Source of the DNA: Luzula sylvatica
Taxonomy: Eukaryota; Streptophyta; Magnoliopsida; Poales; Juncaceae
Length of the DNA stretch: 64,000 nt
NCBI GenBank assembly: GCA_946800325.1
Contig: OX326961.1
Location: 2,892,655 to 2,956,654 of the forward strand
Direction of reading: 5' to 3'
Below are positions 1 through 13,138 of this stretch, in pieces. A program made the position numbers and the translations under genes. Positions within the stretch are counted from its first letter, which is position 1; the number at the start of each line of letters is the position of its first letter. Under the pieces are notes generated by a model. The model was not told the DNA's origin. It searched no databases and saw only the letters and a program-made list of their open reading frames with translations.

Positions 1-1142
1 AACACCAATCAAATAGTATTGTTATTTTTAAAAATATAAATTTTGAACAAATCATATGAACGAGTGCTTATTTCTTTCTTTTTTCCTTGTTTCCCCAACT
101 CAACTACATAAATAACGGGTAATGAACACCACTTTCTCAGGCCACGCCCTAGTTGGATTCTTTCTCGTGGTTTCTCGACAATGAATTATTTCTCTATAGA
201 TCCATGCGATTACCTCTACCTTTGTTTGAGAGGGACAGACTTATCTGAATATACAGTTTCGAAGAGAAAATACTCGCTTGTGTGGAATAGAAAAGTGAGT
301 CGGCTCTTATATAAAGTTCGGTTCGGTACACTGACTGCTGGGAAGATAGAGGGATAACTTCAGTCAGTCAGTAAAGTGAGAAAGTCTAATCCAGAAAAGC
401 AAGCAACTTATCTTTTCTTTCTCCCCAATCCGAACAGGAAAGATTTGGTGGATATAATAGAAGTTTCAACATATAATCAAAAGAGAAGAGTGTTATAATA
501 TTGCTACTCATTTTATGGGTTACTGGAAACAGCTATATCCAGCTACTTATCTTTTCTTTTCTTTCCATTTCTCCCGAATCTTCTTTCTTAGCGAACCCGG
601 TATATTATACTAACAATTACGTGACTATTTATGTTTATGCTAAATAAATTTTTTATATTATTTATTAAATTACTTTCAGTATTAAGTTTGATGTTATTTA
701 TATTTTTCATTGCATTTTGAAATAATACAAAATTGTAGTAATATATAATTAATGTTGTGTTACTACATATGTCGTATGATTCATTCTTATTATATTTGAT
801 ATTGTATGAAATATTGTGAACAACTATGATATAATATTTATTGTTATATTTTATCGTAAAATTATGTTACACCTCATATATTATTATACAATAACACTAA
901 TATGAATGTTATTGTTAAAAAATAAATAAGAGTAAAACAATTATAAAACATGTACATAATCATAAATAAATGAGTTCAAATAATTGTATTACAATGAAAA
1001 CATAATTAATATGATCGCCGCACAGTGCGACTATTCTCCTAGTATTAATGAAAATGGAGAGTTAAAACAAGTAATAAATGCTAATTGTTTTAATAGCTAA
1101 TGCGTCCTATCTAACTACTTCAAATAGTAATGAACTTTAGAA
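1..1142. other. Intergenic; first ~600 bp of distinct composition
   Basis: I find no gene here. Bases about 60-600 are less AT-rich and more purine/pyrimidine balanced than the following sequence, with phrases reminiscent of plant mitochondrial flanking DNA, so an old organelle-derived insertion is possible but unproven. Bases 600-1130 are ordinary AT-rich plant intergenic DNA with no open frame of interest. Confidence 0.3.
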
Positions 1143-1356
1143 GAGAGAGGCTAACATAATTAATTAAGTATCAAATATTAGCTACTTAATGTTTTTTAAC
1201 CATTGAATTTGTATTTTGAGATTTGTGCATTTAATGATGTGCACAAAATTTCATGATCATCATTAAAAAAAAACACAAATCTCAATGCAAATCTAATGGT
1301 TAAAAAACATTAAGTACCAAATATTTAATACTTAATTAAGTAGGTTAGCTTTTCTC
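1143..1356. mobile_element. Foldback MITE, MULE-like, with 9-bp target duplication
   Basis: A 214-bp element whose two ~85-bp arms are near-perfect reverse complements around a ~40-bp loop. The termini read GAGAGAGGCTAAC at left and, in reverse complement, GAGAAAAGCTAAC at right. It is flanked on both sides by the 9-bp direct repeat ACTTTAGAA (1134-1142 and 1357-1365). A 9-bp duplication with G-starting termini is the usual signature of Mutator-like elements; hAT (8 bp) is the alternative. It has no coding capacity. Confidence 0.75.
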
Positions 1357-1365
1357 ACTTTAGAA

Positions 1366-2886
1366 TTACTTTCACAAAAGTATGTTTCTTCAATTACAAC
1401 GGAATTGATGTTTTCAAAATATATGTCACGTGAAAAATCAAGTCACATAAACTGAAAATAAATTTTAGGTAAATTTAAACATCATGGATCGAAAAATTGT
1501 TTAAAACTCAAAGTTATTCATTTTGGATGTTTTATTGCAAGTTAAAATTATGAAATTAATTTTTATGCAATAAATATTGGAATATGATATAACTTCAATT
1601 TATTTTCTTCTATTGTGATTATTATAATTTTTAATGCACTAGAACGAGAAGGATACCATTAATATCGAGGACAAGGACCGGACAATTAAATGATAAGATC
1701 GGTCCTGATGAAGGCAAGACTAAAGGTAAAATATCATTTATTAAATTTTTAAACATTATTCATATTTTTCATATTAAGAGTGCAATTTTGATTGCGGTAC
1801 TTGAGGTCTGTGATTGGTGAATCACTGAATGTAGATAATGGAGCTAGGAAAATATACAAAACATTAGTGTTTGTGTTGACAATTAAAATTAGAGGGGTGA
1901 TGCATCATGTTTCTCTTAAAATCTCCTAGATCGATTGATATGTTGGCGCATGTATTAATGATAGTGGTAAACCATGAATATTTAACTTTTTTCATTCTAC
2001 ATAGGAAAAGAAGATAAAAAATATCCACCGTTTCACACATCATTAATTTATTTAATATTTTAAACAAGTATGTTTACAACTATTTATAATATTAATTAAT
2101 CAAATTTAAATCTATAAATTTGAAAAAAAAATTATTTGACCTAATTAATACATCGTTTAACATATGTTAAACGGATACACATGAATAAAAATGTCATACA
2201 AATAAACAAAAATATAACATTAAAAACAATAAGTTCGCAAAAGTTAGAAAAATAAAAATGAAAATACTTTGCTTTTAAAAAAAATTGAAAATAAAATAAT
2301 AAAAAATTGTTAAAATAAATATGATTTGTCATGTGTAAAATCAAATATAATAAATAATTAAATAGACCAAATCATTTTTTAATAATTTGATTTACCACAT
2401 AATAAATGTCGTTTACCATCTATTAATACGATTCGATTACCTAATTAATACCTTGTATTAATTTGCATAATCTCATTGTTTATCATGTATTAATTTGAAT
2501 TTATCATTAAATTGAATCAATTAAATTTTTGTCAATACATCAAGGATTGTGGGAAAATGTAGATGAGACAACTATAATTTTTCTTAAAATTAATCGTACA
2601 CACAAAAGACAAGGCCTAATTAAGGCAAAAAAGAACTTTTATTCAGAAAACACACAAACATTACCTAAAAAAGAGCACACAAAACAAAAGCAACTTCCCC
2701 TACCGAACTACAAACGCACTACGCACTAAAAAGATACCTAAATTAAAACGTGAAACAACAAACTCAAGCAAACACACAATTGATTCTAAACACCGACAAC
2801 ATTTATTTCTTCAGCCTGACGACCCAACTAACTAACTACCTCATACGGTTGCTAAATCAAGACTACCAATGTGGAGGGACTGGAGC
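1366..2886. other. AT-rich intergenic DNA with 3' UTR of the Ole e 1-like gene at its right end
   Basis: No supported coding region. Bases about 2800-2886 are the likely 3' untranslated region of the minus-strand gene that ends at 2887. A TTTATT at 2802-2807 reads AATAAA on the minus strand, about 80 nt after the stop codon, a reasonable poly(A) signal. Confidence 0.45.
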
Positions 2887-3959
2887 TTAGTATCCAGAAT
2901 TTCGGTAAAACAACACGTGAGGAGAAAAGATCCCCGTATTTCCAGCTTCTTCCTGAACCAAGAACAATGGAGCTCCACCATAAATGCCGGTCGAAGGGAT
3001 TGCGTCCTTGCAACAATTGCTTGGCGACCAGTCCAACCAAGCGTAGCATATGGCTGGATCGAAGCATGCCGGATCTGCCCAATCAAGGTAGAAATAGCCA
3101 TTCTCGCCGCTTGAAACCGTCTCCTGGTAATACCCCTCATCTGAAAGACATGCAATTCTTACACTAGCACCTGCAAGTTAGTAGCATTTAATGATGTAAT
3201 TATCTTGATATGAAGTTATGGATTTTATAATGCAATTATCTACATAAGATTATCTTCAAAAAAATAAATAAAGGAATTTTTTAGTTTATATGCACGTTTC
3301 CAGTAAAATTAAACAAAAAACACACCTCTTCAATTTTTTGGCAGAAATCACGGACTTTAACTCTTAAGAGTACGAAAAGTAGTACCTTTGGAATTTAAAA
3401 ATGCCAAAAGTTAAGCCTACTGACCTTATTGTCGAAAAAAAAAGCGAAAGGTTAAAAGTCTACTCATTTTTACTAACATATTTATTTGTTTGCAAATGAT
3501 ACAATATTTATTATTTTGATTTTTTGTTTTAACAAATAAAATTTAAATAAAATTTATTTTTTTAATTTGTAGATGTTTTGGTTTATGACATTTCTCTATT
3601 TCGAATTATAACATTTTTTTTTTTCAATCTCTGAGAGTCCGAAATTGTCAATTTTACTAATAGTTGGAATAATTTGAATGTGTTTTTTTTTGTTTTTTTT
3701 ATTTGAAACATGTATATAGATAAAAAAAAAATCCACAAATAAATAAGTAGCATAAGAAAAATAGTATACCGATGATAGGACTGGCTTCGGTATAGTTAAC
3801 TTGGCTCTGGGACATGGCCGATGTGCAGAAGACGACACCTACAATAACAATGCGGTCGTACTGGGTTGCCGGTGGCGAATCTGCGGAAACTTTCAAAGGA
3901 ACCGCAACGAGAACCAAAATAGAAGCTAAGGTCACAAGCACATACTTAGCTGAGACCAT
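2887..3959 (-). CDS. Pollen Ole e 1-like secreted protein (two exons)
   Basis: A predicted 157-residue secreted protein of the Pollen_Ole_e_I / extensin-like family, which are apoplastic, disulfide-bonded plant proteins. Exon 1 is 3959-3770 and exon 2 is 3170-2887; the 599-bp intron has GT at 3769 and AG at 3171 and splits a glycine codon in phase 1 (Gly64). Residues 1-27 are a signal peptide (Lys5, then a hydrophobic run, Ala-Asp at the cleavage region). The family hallmarks follow: GVVFC (Cys45), GASVRIAC (Cys71), then a GYFYLDW strand and Cys99, 105, 116 and 117. An NYT sequon lies at 55. I chose the ATG at 3959 by analogy with the paralogue at 23450 (both start MVS); an in-frame ATG at 3965 would add two residues. 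No expression evidence is visible; the biochemical role of this family is poorly defined. Family assignment is from motif recognition, not a search. Confidence 0.8.
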
Positions 3960-4031
3960 GGTCATGATCCTTGTCTCTAAGAATGTAAGAAGAAATGGGT
4001 TTTTATTGGTGAAAATGAGGTTGATCATGAT

Positions 4032-4042
4032 GGCTTTTTATA
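4032..4042 (-). promoter_or_regulatory. TATA box of the first Ole e 1-like gene
   Basis: On the minus strand the sequence reads TATAAAAAGCC, about 75 bp upstream of the chosen ATG at 3959. This leaves a short 5' UTR of about 45 nt, matching the arrangement at the paralogue near 23.5 kb. Confidence 0.6.
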
Positions 4043-7000
4043 GCGGGGGTTAGAGGAGAAAGAAAAATAAAAAACCATATTTTATTTTCTAGGGTTTGAG
4101 AGGGTTTAGGATTAGGGTAATTTGGAGTAAATAAAATGTTAAAAACCCTAAACTCGAAGTTCTATGGACTGGATATTAAACTGCCAAGGATTATTGTATG
4201 TTAAATGAAGCTGATTTTGATGGTCAATAATATAGTGGCCATTCGATTTCTTTAGTTCCTAATATATTCGTATCTTAAATCGGTATGTTGTTTTTTTTAA
4301 CGATTATATATAATTTTTGTGTTGATCAAATTATAACAAATAGTATAGAGTATTAGTATAACCAATTCTAAAACACTGAAGTTATTGAACTTTTAAACCG
4401 AAGAAAAATGATGGTGCATGCCGGCAGAATTAATGATCTATTGCGCGCATTTATCATTTAGCTCGCTTTCTCCGTTTAATAAAAAAAATGCTATAATGGT
4501 TATTTCAGGCGCAATATTCTTTAATGTGTAGTACATTTTTATATGTACCATATTTTTTCTTGAAATACATTACATGTTATACATTTGTTACATGTATGAT
4601 ATAAAATTAAGTCTTACATATTTATAAATGTATCGTATTAGTGTTTGAAAATTTTGAAGTACCATGCATATTATACGTTTTTACACTTATGATATATATA
4701 TTTATGTATTATAATGTTTAGATGTATTACCTTTTTTTTAATTGTACGATATAATTTTTTGATGTTTGACTTGGGATATTTGGAATAGATGGATATATCA
4801 AATATATGTATTTGATAATCCATTTATTTGATAATAGATGTTAGTTGTTTGATTAGATTGGTTTAAAAATCATGCAAACAAAAAACCGGTGTTTGATTTG
4901 TGATAGGAATTCAATAATGAATGAATTAGTTATATTATATTATATTATATAAATACGTGGACAATGAGATTCACTATCCGAAACACACAATTTTTTTGTG
5001 TATTTCGGAATACATGAATATCAACTCCAAAATACATGTACACAAGAAATCAAATATTGAATTTAACGTAAATCTTATGTTTGGGACTATAATACACCAA
5101 AATTCCTCAAATCAAACATGTCCGTGTTATATCATTTTATATGTATAATATATATTTTTGGATGTATCATGTATTTTTTTACGCGAATAGTACGTCTTAT
5201 TGAACCGGATTATTAATTATACCTTTCTAAAAATATTCAGTATGTATATCCTTCTACAAAAATTGTAACTTTTGTATAATTTTTTTTAATCGATTTATAA
5301 TTTTCGTATAATAATTCATAAATTTTTAGTCGGCGGCAATTTGGTTGCCAAATTAGCAAAAACTTGTACTTTTTAAAAAACAGTAAAATGAAAATCTGTC
5401 CCGTGACACGTCAGGTTGTTCCTGACGGACGGCTCCTGATGGACGGACGACGAAATCATGAAAATCAACTGATGTTCGATAGTCAGCCCTTAAGCTGAAT
5501 TATTAACGGCATATCATTTTAATTATATAAACCAACGAGATACGAGAAGGTTTATTAAATTGTAGTTACTGCAGTGTTTGCAAGTAGAGAGACAAAGCTT
5601 GACTGTAGCAGGAATTAACTAATCACAAATTTTGACAAAATTAATTACCAAACCTTCATTTATTTTGGTCAGACTCAGAAATCCAAGTCCAATCCAAAAA
5701 CAGTAGAGCAAAATCATTTGACCTGGCATGAACTAGGACTCGTTTAGAATTATCAGAAAATTAAACAATGGAACCCTGACCAATCGGAATCAGGCAAGTG
5801 GTAAGTGGACAAGTACTTGAGTTAACTATTTGGATTGTTATATATATTATCAGAAAATATATATATGTTAGTTTGAAATTTATCATGGTTTGGTTGTTTT
5901 TTTTTCTTCTAAAAAACAAAGAGATATTATGTAAATAAGAACATAATTAACGGCCAAATAGGGTCTGGTTTAGTGTTTATATTATACTGGTAAAGAGTGG
6001 ATCAAACCGGTTTTGATTCCTAGGTTAAAATTGAAAAAAATATATGCAAAAAGAAATTAATGACCGGATATTTAGCTGCCAGAACCAATGAAATCAACGT
6101 GCCTTCTATTTCTCTATTTTTAGTACACTGTGCAAGATTCTGCCAGATTGGCATCTATGATTTTAAAGATGTGCCAAGAAAATTTCATTTTTTAAATTAT
6201 GCAAGGAAATTTTGCACAAAAATAAAAATGGTATTATTATATTTCTTTTCTTTTTGAAGGGGAAATGGCATTATCATAATTATGTAAGGATATATAATTT
6301 ATGTCATGCAAATATAGCTATAACTTATATTGTCACGCAAATACAGTTATCATGATATATAATGCTAAAAATGTAATATTTTCTTAGCCCAATCTAAATA
6401 TAAGATATAATAAACTTTTAAAGGTAATTTAAAAGCAAATGAAAACTCACTCAATTATCAAGTGTAAATGTAAGATTCATGTTTATTTATGTATCAAAAT
6501 ATCTAGGTCTAGAAAATCCTTAAAATATCTGAATTCTAGAGTTATTCATGCTTACTCACATATGAGGAAAGGGAGAGATTATTTATTTATGGGAAATTTA
6601 CAAATAACCCCCTAATTTTTTTTAAATTAAAAAAAAATCCCTAACTTTTAAGAAACTCCAAAAAAAACCCTACATACAAGGTTTTCTTTTCAATTACCCC
6701 CTATAGAGGTATTTCATGGTATTATAATTTTTTTTGACCAAAATACTCCTCTATTTTCATCTTTAAATTTAATAAACATATTTTTGTATTATTTTATTAA
6801 TTTAAAATCACTAAAAATATTTTTTAACATATACTAATTTAAAAAAACTATATGTCATATACATAATTTTAATCTTTTATTTATTATATATTTTATCATA
6901 GAAATTAAAATTAAATAAAAAATATGATATAAAAAATATTCTTGAAAATATCTTGACAAATTAATATTATTCTAGTATTTAATTTTAATGTTAAATAGTT

Positions 7001-7589
7001 ATTAATAAAACTAGTTACTGAATAGTTTTTCTTGCCAAATTAACAATGCATGAGTGAACATCAAAACTAGGATTAAAATAATATTGCTGCAAATTTTAAT
7101 TTCAACAACTATTTTAATTTCAGCAGCTCGTTTTGTAGTAACTATTTTCATAGGGAGAATTTATTTTTATTTGAATTTTAGAATTTATTTCTTGCCAAAT
7201 TAACTAAGATTCATCACTAGTGGCTGAAGTCTTTAAATATATTTTTTTTGAGGAAATTGGAGAGGGTTTGTACACCCCTCTTCCAAAATTTTCATTTATA
7301 TGGTTATCTCCAATTACATTTTTTACACATATACCCTATTAAAAACTATCCTATACATTAGCCTTGTATTAAAAAAAGGGTATATTGTAGGGAAAAATGT
7401 AATATCCTGGGTTATTACTAATACCCAGCCCAAACTCCTAGAATTATTTACAAAGTATTTTAAATAAAATACTGGCCCAGCCCACTTCTTAACCTAATAA
7501 AGTTTTTTCTTCCTCGTATACATCGTTCTCTCTTCCAGATTCTTCTTTTCGTTTCTCTCTCTTCAGACGCCTCTTCTTCTTCTCCTTTC
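4043..7589. other. AT-rich intergenic DNA with dispersed repeat
   Basis: No supported gene. Bases about 6590-6960 belong to a dispersed AT-rich repeat (blocks of 'aaataacccc', then 'catatactaattt') with relatives near 27060-27600, 28505-28800 and, inverted, inside the Helitron near 31260-31390. Bases 7480-7590 are a CT-rich, transcript-leader-like stretch immediately before the SINE. Confidence 0.4.
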
Positions 7590-7945
7590 GTCTTTAAATA
7601 TTAAAGAGTCATAGTCGCACAATTGATATTTTCTGTTGCTTCTGGCAGTGACCACCTGACTTCGAATCCGGCCTCCAACATGTTTATACTTTTTCCAAAA
7701 AAAAGGTGCTTGTACGGTGTTTTTAATGTTAATATAAACGAATCAGATAATACTTACATATATAGTTCATGTGGCGCAGTTAGTAACGACTGTTGTGTTT
7801 GGCAGTGATCACGCGAGTTCGTAACTGGCCAATCACATTTTTTTAACGAAAAACTATTCTCTTTATTTTGATAAAACATAATTCATGTATAGCTCATAAA
7901 ATACAAAGAAATGTTATTTTCACTCGAAAATGAAAAATATAACGT
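7590..7945 (+). repeat. Compound tRNA-like SINE, copy 1
   Basis: A repeat of about 355 bp with two successive tRNA-like heads. The first, about 7605-7675, has a box B-like TTCGAATCC; the second, about 7765-7830, has a box A-like TGGCGCAGTTAGTAACG and a box B-like GTTCGTAAC. A shared AT-rich tail follows (about 7840-7945). The same arrangement recurs at 63457-63955 in the same orientation, which shows it is a mobile family and not a tRNA gene. No full cloverleaf is present. I could not fix target duplications. Confidence 0.55.
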
Positions 7946-10900
7946 TTGCCGATTATGAAATATATCCGAAGCGAAGTGAGGATCCTCTAGTGATATGATT
8001 ATGTTTTAATGACAGAAACATGTAGATGCCGATTATGAAATATAAATATGCATTTGAGACATCATATGATATTTGACCACGAATATACATGTTTTTGGTT
8101 GTCAAATAGTTACATATTTTAAACTCAATAGTCAGGCACAGCCAAATATATTTTTCCAAAACATTTCTAAAAATTTCTAAAATATTCAAACCATACGCTT
8201 TAAATATAAATTCTTTTAAAACTCAAAAAAAAATATTTTAAATTCGTGATAATAACTCAAAATAGTAAATTCAACCTTAAAAATTATAACATGTCAAATT
8301 TCTTTTTCCATGTCAAAGTGTTTGTTAAAACCTATTAAACTTAAAAACTTAAAAATAATACAAAGTTTTCTTACCTATACATTTTATTTAATGTAAAATT
8401 TGATTTCATCACCTAAAAAACAGTAGTCATGTTCCTTTAATATTAAAATTATTTCGTAAAAAGAAAATAATATAATAAAAAGTTGGCAAACTTTCGGTTA
8501 CTGATGAGAGAGCCAAAAAGTTTTTAACTATGTTACAAGAATACTTCTGAAATGCATAAATAATTCTGGGGCCACGGATATCCAATCCAGATACGGTTGC
8601 GATATGACTTGTTGGGGCGCGGCAACGATCCGGCACCACCCCGTAAATAAAATAAATTAAATTTTCCCGTACAAACGGACCGTAATAATTATGTGAATTC
8701 AACCGAATAATCTTAATCAAAACCGTACCTTAACCGTATGCGGAAGCGTATGAAATCCGTCCGAATTGATGTTGCGTCATCACCGTTGTTGCGTTCACGA
8801 AGCCTTAATTGCAAGAATGGATTCCAAGTACTTTATGATGTCCAATTTAGAGTCCTTTTGATTTTCTCTAATGGATCTCTCTCTCTAATCTTAATGGGGC
8901 AGATTCAAGAATGGAACATTATCTCATAATCATATGTACTTGGGACCAAATTGCTTTTATAGCCACAAGACATCTTTTCACAAAAGACATGTCTTTTGGG
9001 CTTCATAATGTGGATCTTCTAATTCAGCCCATCATAGAAAATAGAATCACCACCATAATATTTTACACATCAAAAACCCACAACTTAATTGACACATTTA
9101 ATGCTTAATTTTATAACTAAAATTGATTACTATATTATAAACATTTAAATGACAATATTACAACACATAATATTTCACATATAAGTCCAATGTTGGAATA
9201 ATGTTCCAACACGGATATGTATCCGATAAATCACACGGAGTATCCAAATATTTTAATATTTTTTTCTCTTTGAATATGTTTCAAATACTTCATGATACTT
9301 CTGAGATACGATCATGATATGACTAGGATAATTATTTCAGGATTCTTCATCCCATTACATATTTCAATCCATGAAATTTTTATATAGAAATATATAGGTT
9401 ATTACGAGGATAGTTTTAAAATTCGATTTATAATGCTTCTAGAATAAATCTCTTTCATGCTTGTCTTTTTTGTCATGATATTTAATTTAGAAATATTTTT
9501 AACATAATATTTAATTAATTTATTATTTTTAATATATTATAATAATAATTATATGACCCTATTTTAATCTTGGAGTTTATTGAAATTGTTTTATCGTCGT
9601 ATTCGTACAATATCCGTGCAATATAGTTTTTAGTTTATCAATTGATAGGCTTTCATTGTATCTTTCGCAATTGTGGATTTGAGAGATTCATGGTCGGAGG
9701 ACGGAGGTGACAGTTTTTTCTTTGAGTGAAACATAATTCATGAATCATGGATATTTCTGATTTTTTTTTATTTTATTTGTGATATCAATGAGACGGAGGT
9801 GATAGTTGGAAGTAAGTTTTGCAATGACATCGAAGCTTAGAAAATTGTGTGAGACGAAGATTACCAATTTTTGAATTTGATAGTGTTGGGTGTGATCTTT
9901 TACTAAACCATATCAAGCTAGAGTGATATTGAAATCCTTGCAATTAAAGATTTTGATTTACGGTTATTTACCAATTCCCTTATTTTGGATTCATATTTAA
10001 GCAATCTCATCATGTCACATCATCACAATTATTTCAACCATTAGATTATGATATGTGGCAACATATTAACCGTGGATTAACCTTTGATTTTGTATGATTA
10101 TGTTTTATTTGTAGACATTTATGTGTTCCTTATTTTACACATAGTTTTAAGCAATTTTAGAAGGCCACATCACCTTACACTGATGATGTGTCAAAATATT
10201 ATTCGTTAGGTTCATGTTGGACCAGTTGTATTTGATTTTGATTTTTTCACAATATGTTACCTGATCAATTGTGAATAAAAATAGAATGTGAAAAGTTTAA
10301 ATATCTAACATTAATAAATTAATATATAATATCATAAAACATACATCAAATATTGTTAGTTTTTCATAATATAATTTTAAAAAATTAAGAAATATATTCA
10401 CTTGAATTTTATCTTTATTTTGAGATCAATATCATATATTTTTCTCTAACTTAAAATTATGAAAACAATTATGTAAAAAAATATATAAAAATATGTATAA
10501 TTACATTAATGACTTGTAAGTCAAATTATTTTTTTTTTTAAACTATAATTGAAAAAAAATTGCACATACTACAAAGTATGTTATATTTGTAGTTTTACTT
10601 AAAACAATTTCAGGTTAATCTTTAAAAAAAATAATAAAAATGAAAGATATTTATTTACTAAACACAAATAATTTCTTTAAATTATATAATATTTTTCAAT
10701 AATAAGCATGAAACATAAAAGTTATCTGACACAAATAATTTTTTTGAACTTTCAAAATGTTATTATTCTTATTTTTAGATATGAAAATTTAAAATATCAT
10801 ATGGTTTTATTTTTTATTGATGTCAACGCATGTTATTTTATTAACTTATAGTAACATTATTTTTTTTTTGTATGTGTTGTATTATAGTACTAAATAAATA

Positions 10901-11347
10901 TTTCGAGTTGTGTTTTTATTAACTTATAGTAACACAAATAAAAGTTATCTTACTTTTGTACTAATAACTACAGCAAAAAGTCAAGTCATATTGTAGCGTG
11001 TACCGCATGAAATGTTGATAACAATTTGATTATCGGATGCTCCTTGTACAGTATCTCGATATTTTTATGTTAAAAAAATATGTACTAACTGTTGAGTGTA
11101 AATTGATATCTTGTTTTGACTCACTTTAAAAAAATTTGATATTGGCTAAGGGTTTTTTTGCAAAAAAAAAAAAAATTTTTTTTTGATATGAGATAAATTG
11201 GTTAGTCATGTTGTATTAAATACCGTACTATTAACAATATTACATATACATAGCACATCACTGATAGGTCAGTGAGCGATAACCGAGTTGATTTATATAG
11301 CGAAATCATATCGGGTCATATCAAGACTATACCGGTTTTCATTTTTA

Positions 11348-11352
<5 letters not shown>
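7946..11352. other. AT-rich intergenic DNA, no gene seen
   Basis: No open frame here resembles a known protein. Bases about 8560-8830 are locally richer in GC, and 9195-9212 holds an LTR-end-like phrase (TCCAATGTTGG...CCAACA), so an old solo LTR fragment is possible, but I found no paired terminus or target duplication. Confidence 0.35.

Positions 11353-11402
<50 letters not shown>
11353..11402. repeat. (TA)n microsatellite
   Basis: About 24 uninterrupted TA dinucleotides. The length is likely to vary between individuals and may be affected by assembly. Confidence 0.9.
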
Positions 11403-11408
<6 letters not shown>

Positions 11409-11950
11409 AAATTATAAGATTTATTTATATTAAATATCTAAAATTAATTGAGAAATTCACATGATTAATATTCAAAATTCAACAACACGAAATAAATCTC
11501 AAGTTCATTGAGAAATAATGGGCCTGGTCTAATAATATTGAAGAAAATGGTGACCCAAGTCCAAATCGATTCATATCGATCCATATATTGGACGACTTAT
11601 TTACTCAATCAATATGACACATATCGTAACGTTTATGAACCGATTAACGATATGAAATCGACGTACTGTTGATATAAACCGATATGTACATCACTGATTA
11701 CTAATTATCGTTTGATATGAATCGCGTTGTGCCTATTATATTGTATGCTTTTTTCGAAAAAAAATAATATTACAATATACATGTTACATGTACTCTTGCA
11801 TATCTATTAACAACAAATGAACCTTAAGATTTTTTAGTAAAAAAATCTAATGACAGAAATTAGTTTGAACTAGACTTTTTAATGAACTGACACGTGCCAA
11901 AAATCTCAATTGAATTGTATATGAAATAGAAATAGAAATTAGCGATATTC

Positions 11951-11977
11951 CCGCGCAATTGCGCAGATTTGTTCTAG
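11951..11977 (+). mobile_element. Helitron 3' terminus
   Basis: The hairpin CCGCGCAATTGCGC (11951-11964) is followed 10 bp later by the terminal CTAG (11974-11977) and then T at 11978. That is the standard Helitron 3' end with insertion before a T. The element would extend leftwards on the plus strand. I could not identify its TC 5' terminus, so its length is unknown; the end may be a remnant. Confidence 0.65.
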
Positions 11978-12290
11978 TGGATTGTATTTTTTTACTTTTG
12001 TGTTTTTGCTTTTTTTTTTCGGATTTTTGGTTATTATAATTTCATATATGCCCTGCAAAATCTAAGAATTGAAAAAATAAAAAAAGCGACGTGGCAGAGA
12101 CCGAACATGCCACGTGACAAATCTTAATTTCATATACTCCCTGCGAAATCTCAAAACTAAACAAATTTGAAAAATAATAATTAAAAAAAAGTTAACGTGG
12201 TAGTCCCTGTGAAATCTCAAATTGAAAAAATTGGAATTTTCTTTTTTTTAAAAAAACAACGTGGCAGACACATCGGCCCTTTAGAATTAT
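11978..12290. repeat. Three degenerate ~85-bp repeats downstream of a Helitron end
   Basis: The phrases 'ccctgcaaaatct', 'ccctgcgaaatctc' and 'ccctgtgaaatctc' recur at about 12050, 12140 and 12207, each followed by an AT-rich run and 'acgtggca/tag'. This is an imperfect tandem triplication with no coding frame. Bases 12291-12745 beyond it hold no recognisable gene; the last ~90 bp resemble a transcribed leader. Confidence 0.5.
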
Positions 12291-12750
12291 AACTTTGGAA
12301 CGTAAAAACCCCAGCCCAAAGATTGACCTAAACTATAATAGATGGGCTAATATTCATTAAATCGTAAGTAAATAATGGCCCTCTTCCATGTTGAGAGTTT
12401 TTTTGTTTTTTTTGGTATTCGAAAACAACAAGAGAATAATGGAATCCATTATACTAATAGTTTTAAACTCAAGTTCGTTTCTCCAAAAATTTAGATTCAT
12501 AACTTTGCAACAATCAGAAGTACTCACCATATGTAACTTTCTTCAAAAAAAAATACTCACAATGGTCCATGCAAAGAATATATAAGGTTGACATATAAGA
12601 ACAAATAAGATTCAAACGACGTAGTCATTTTATTAACACAATAAAACCCACCTATTAAAATTCAATTATTTCAGTGAAGCGAGAAGAAAAAACCCGCCGA
12701 ATAGATCTGTCACCGGCCTCCTCCTCTGATCGCCCACACGGGGTGGCGAT

Positions 12751-13125
12751 TGTTGGATAATAATGACTATATTTTTATGGAGAAGAGGGAAGAGGAAGAA
12801 GAGGAAGGAATACCTTACAAAGCTTTTCTTTCTTTATTTCTCTTACTTGCTTACTAACTTGAATGATACAATAATGAACACCATGGAGGTGTTTATATAG
12901 CATACACAACTCACATGCATACTAACACTTATCACTATCCTAATAACACTTGTTCACTCTTTTGCATGCATCTAACACTTGTCCACTCTCTTTCATGCAT
13001 ACTAACACATGTCATGACTTTGACTCATTGACCCAAATTACATGCATGTGGACACTTGTCACTCTAATTACTCTATTACTACTAATTAATTTCTATTACT
13101 ACTAATTAAGTTTAATTATTCAACA
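12751..13125 (-). repeat. 3' LTR of the 4.7-kb copia element
   Basis: 375 bp, TGTTG...CAACA. It is the downstream LTR because the element reads on the minus strand. Six transitions separate it from the LTR at 17078-17452. Minus-strand transcription would run out of this LTR towards position 12750. Confidence 0.93.
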
Positions 13126-13134
13126 CCCCTTCTT
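13126..13134 (-). promoter_or_regulatory. Polypurine tract of the 4.7-kb copia element
   Basis: On the minus strand AAGAAGGGG abuts the TGTTG start of the 3' LTR. It is the expected plus-strand primer for reverse transcription. Confidence 0.8.
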
Positions 13135-13138
13135 AAAC

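Noticed and set aside
7760..7840. A tRNA gene
   Set aside because: A- and B-box-like words are present but there is no complete cloverleaf, and the sequence recurs in a longer mobile repeat.
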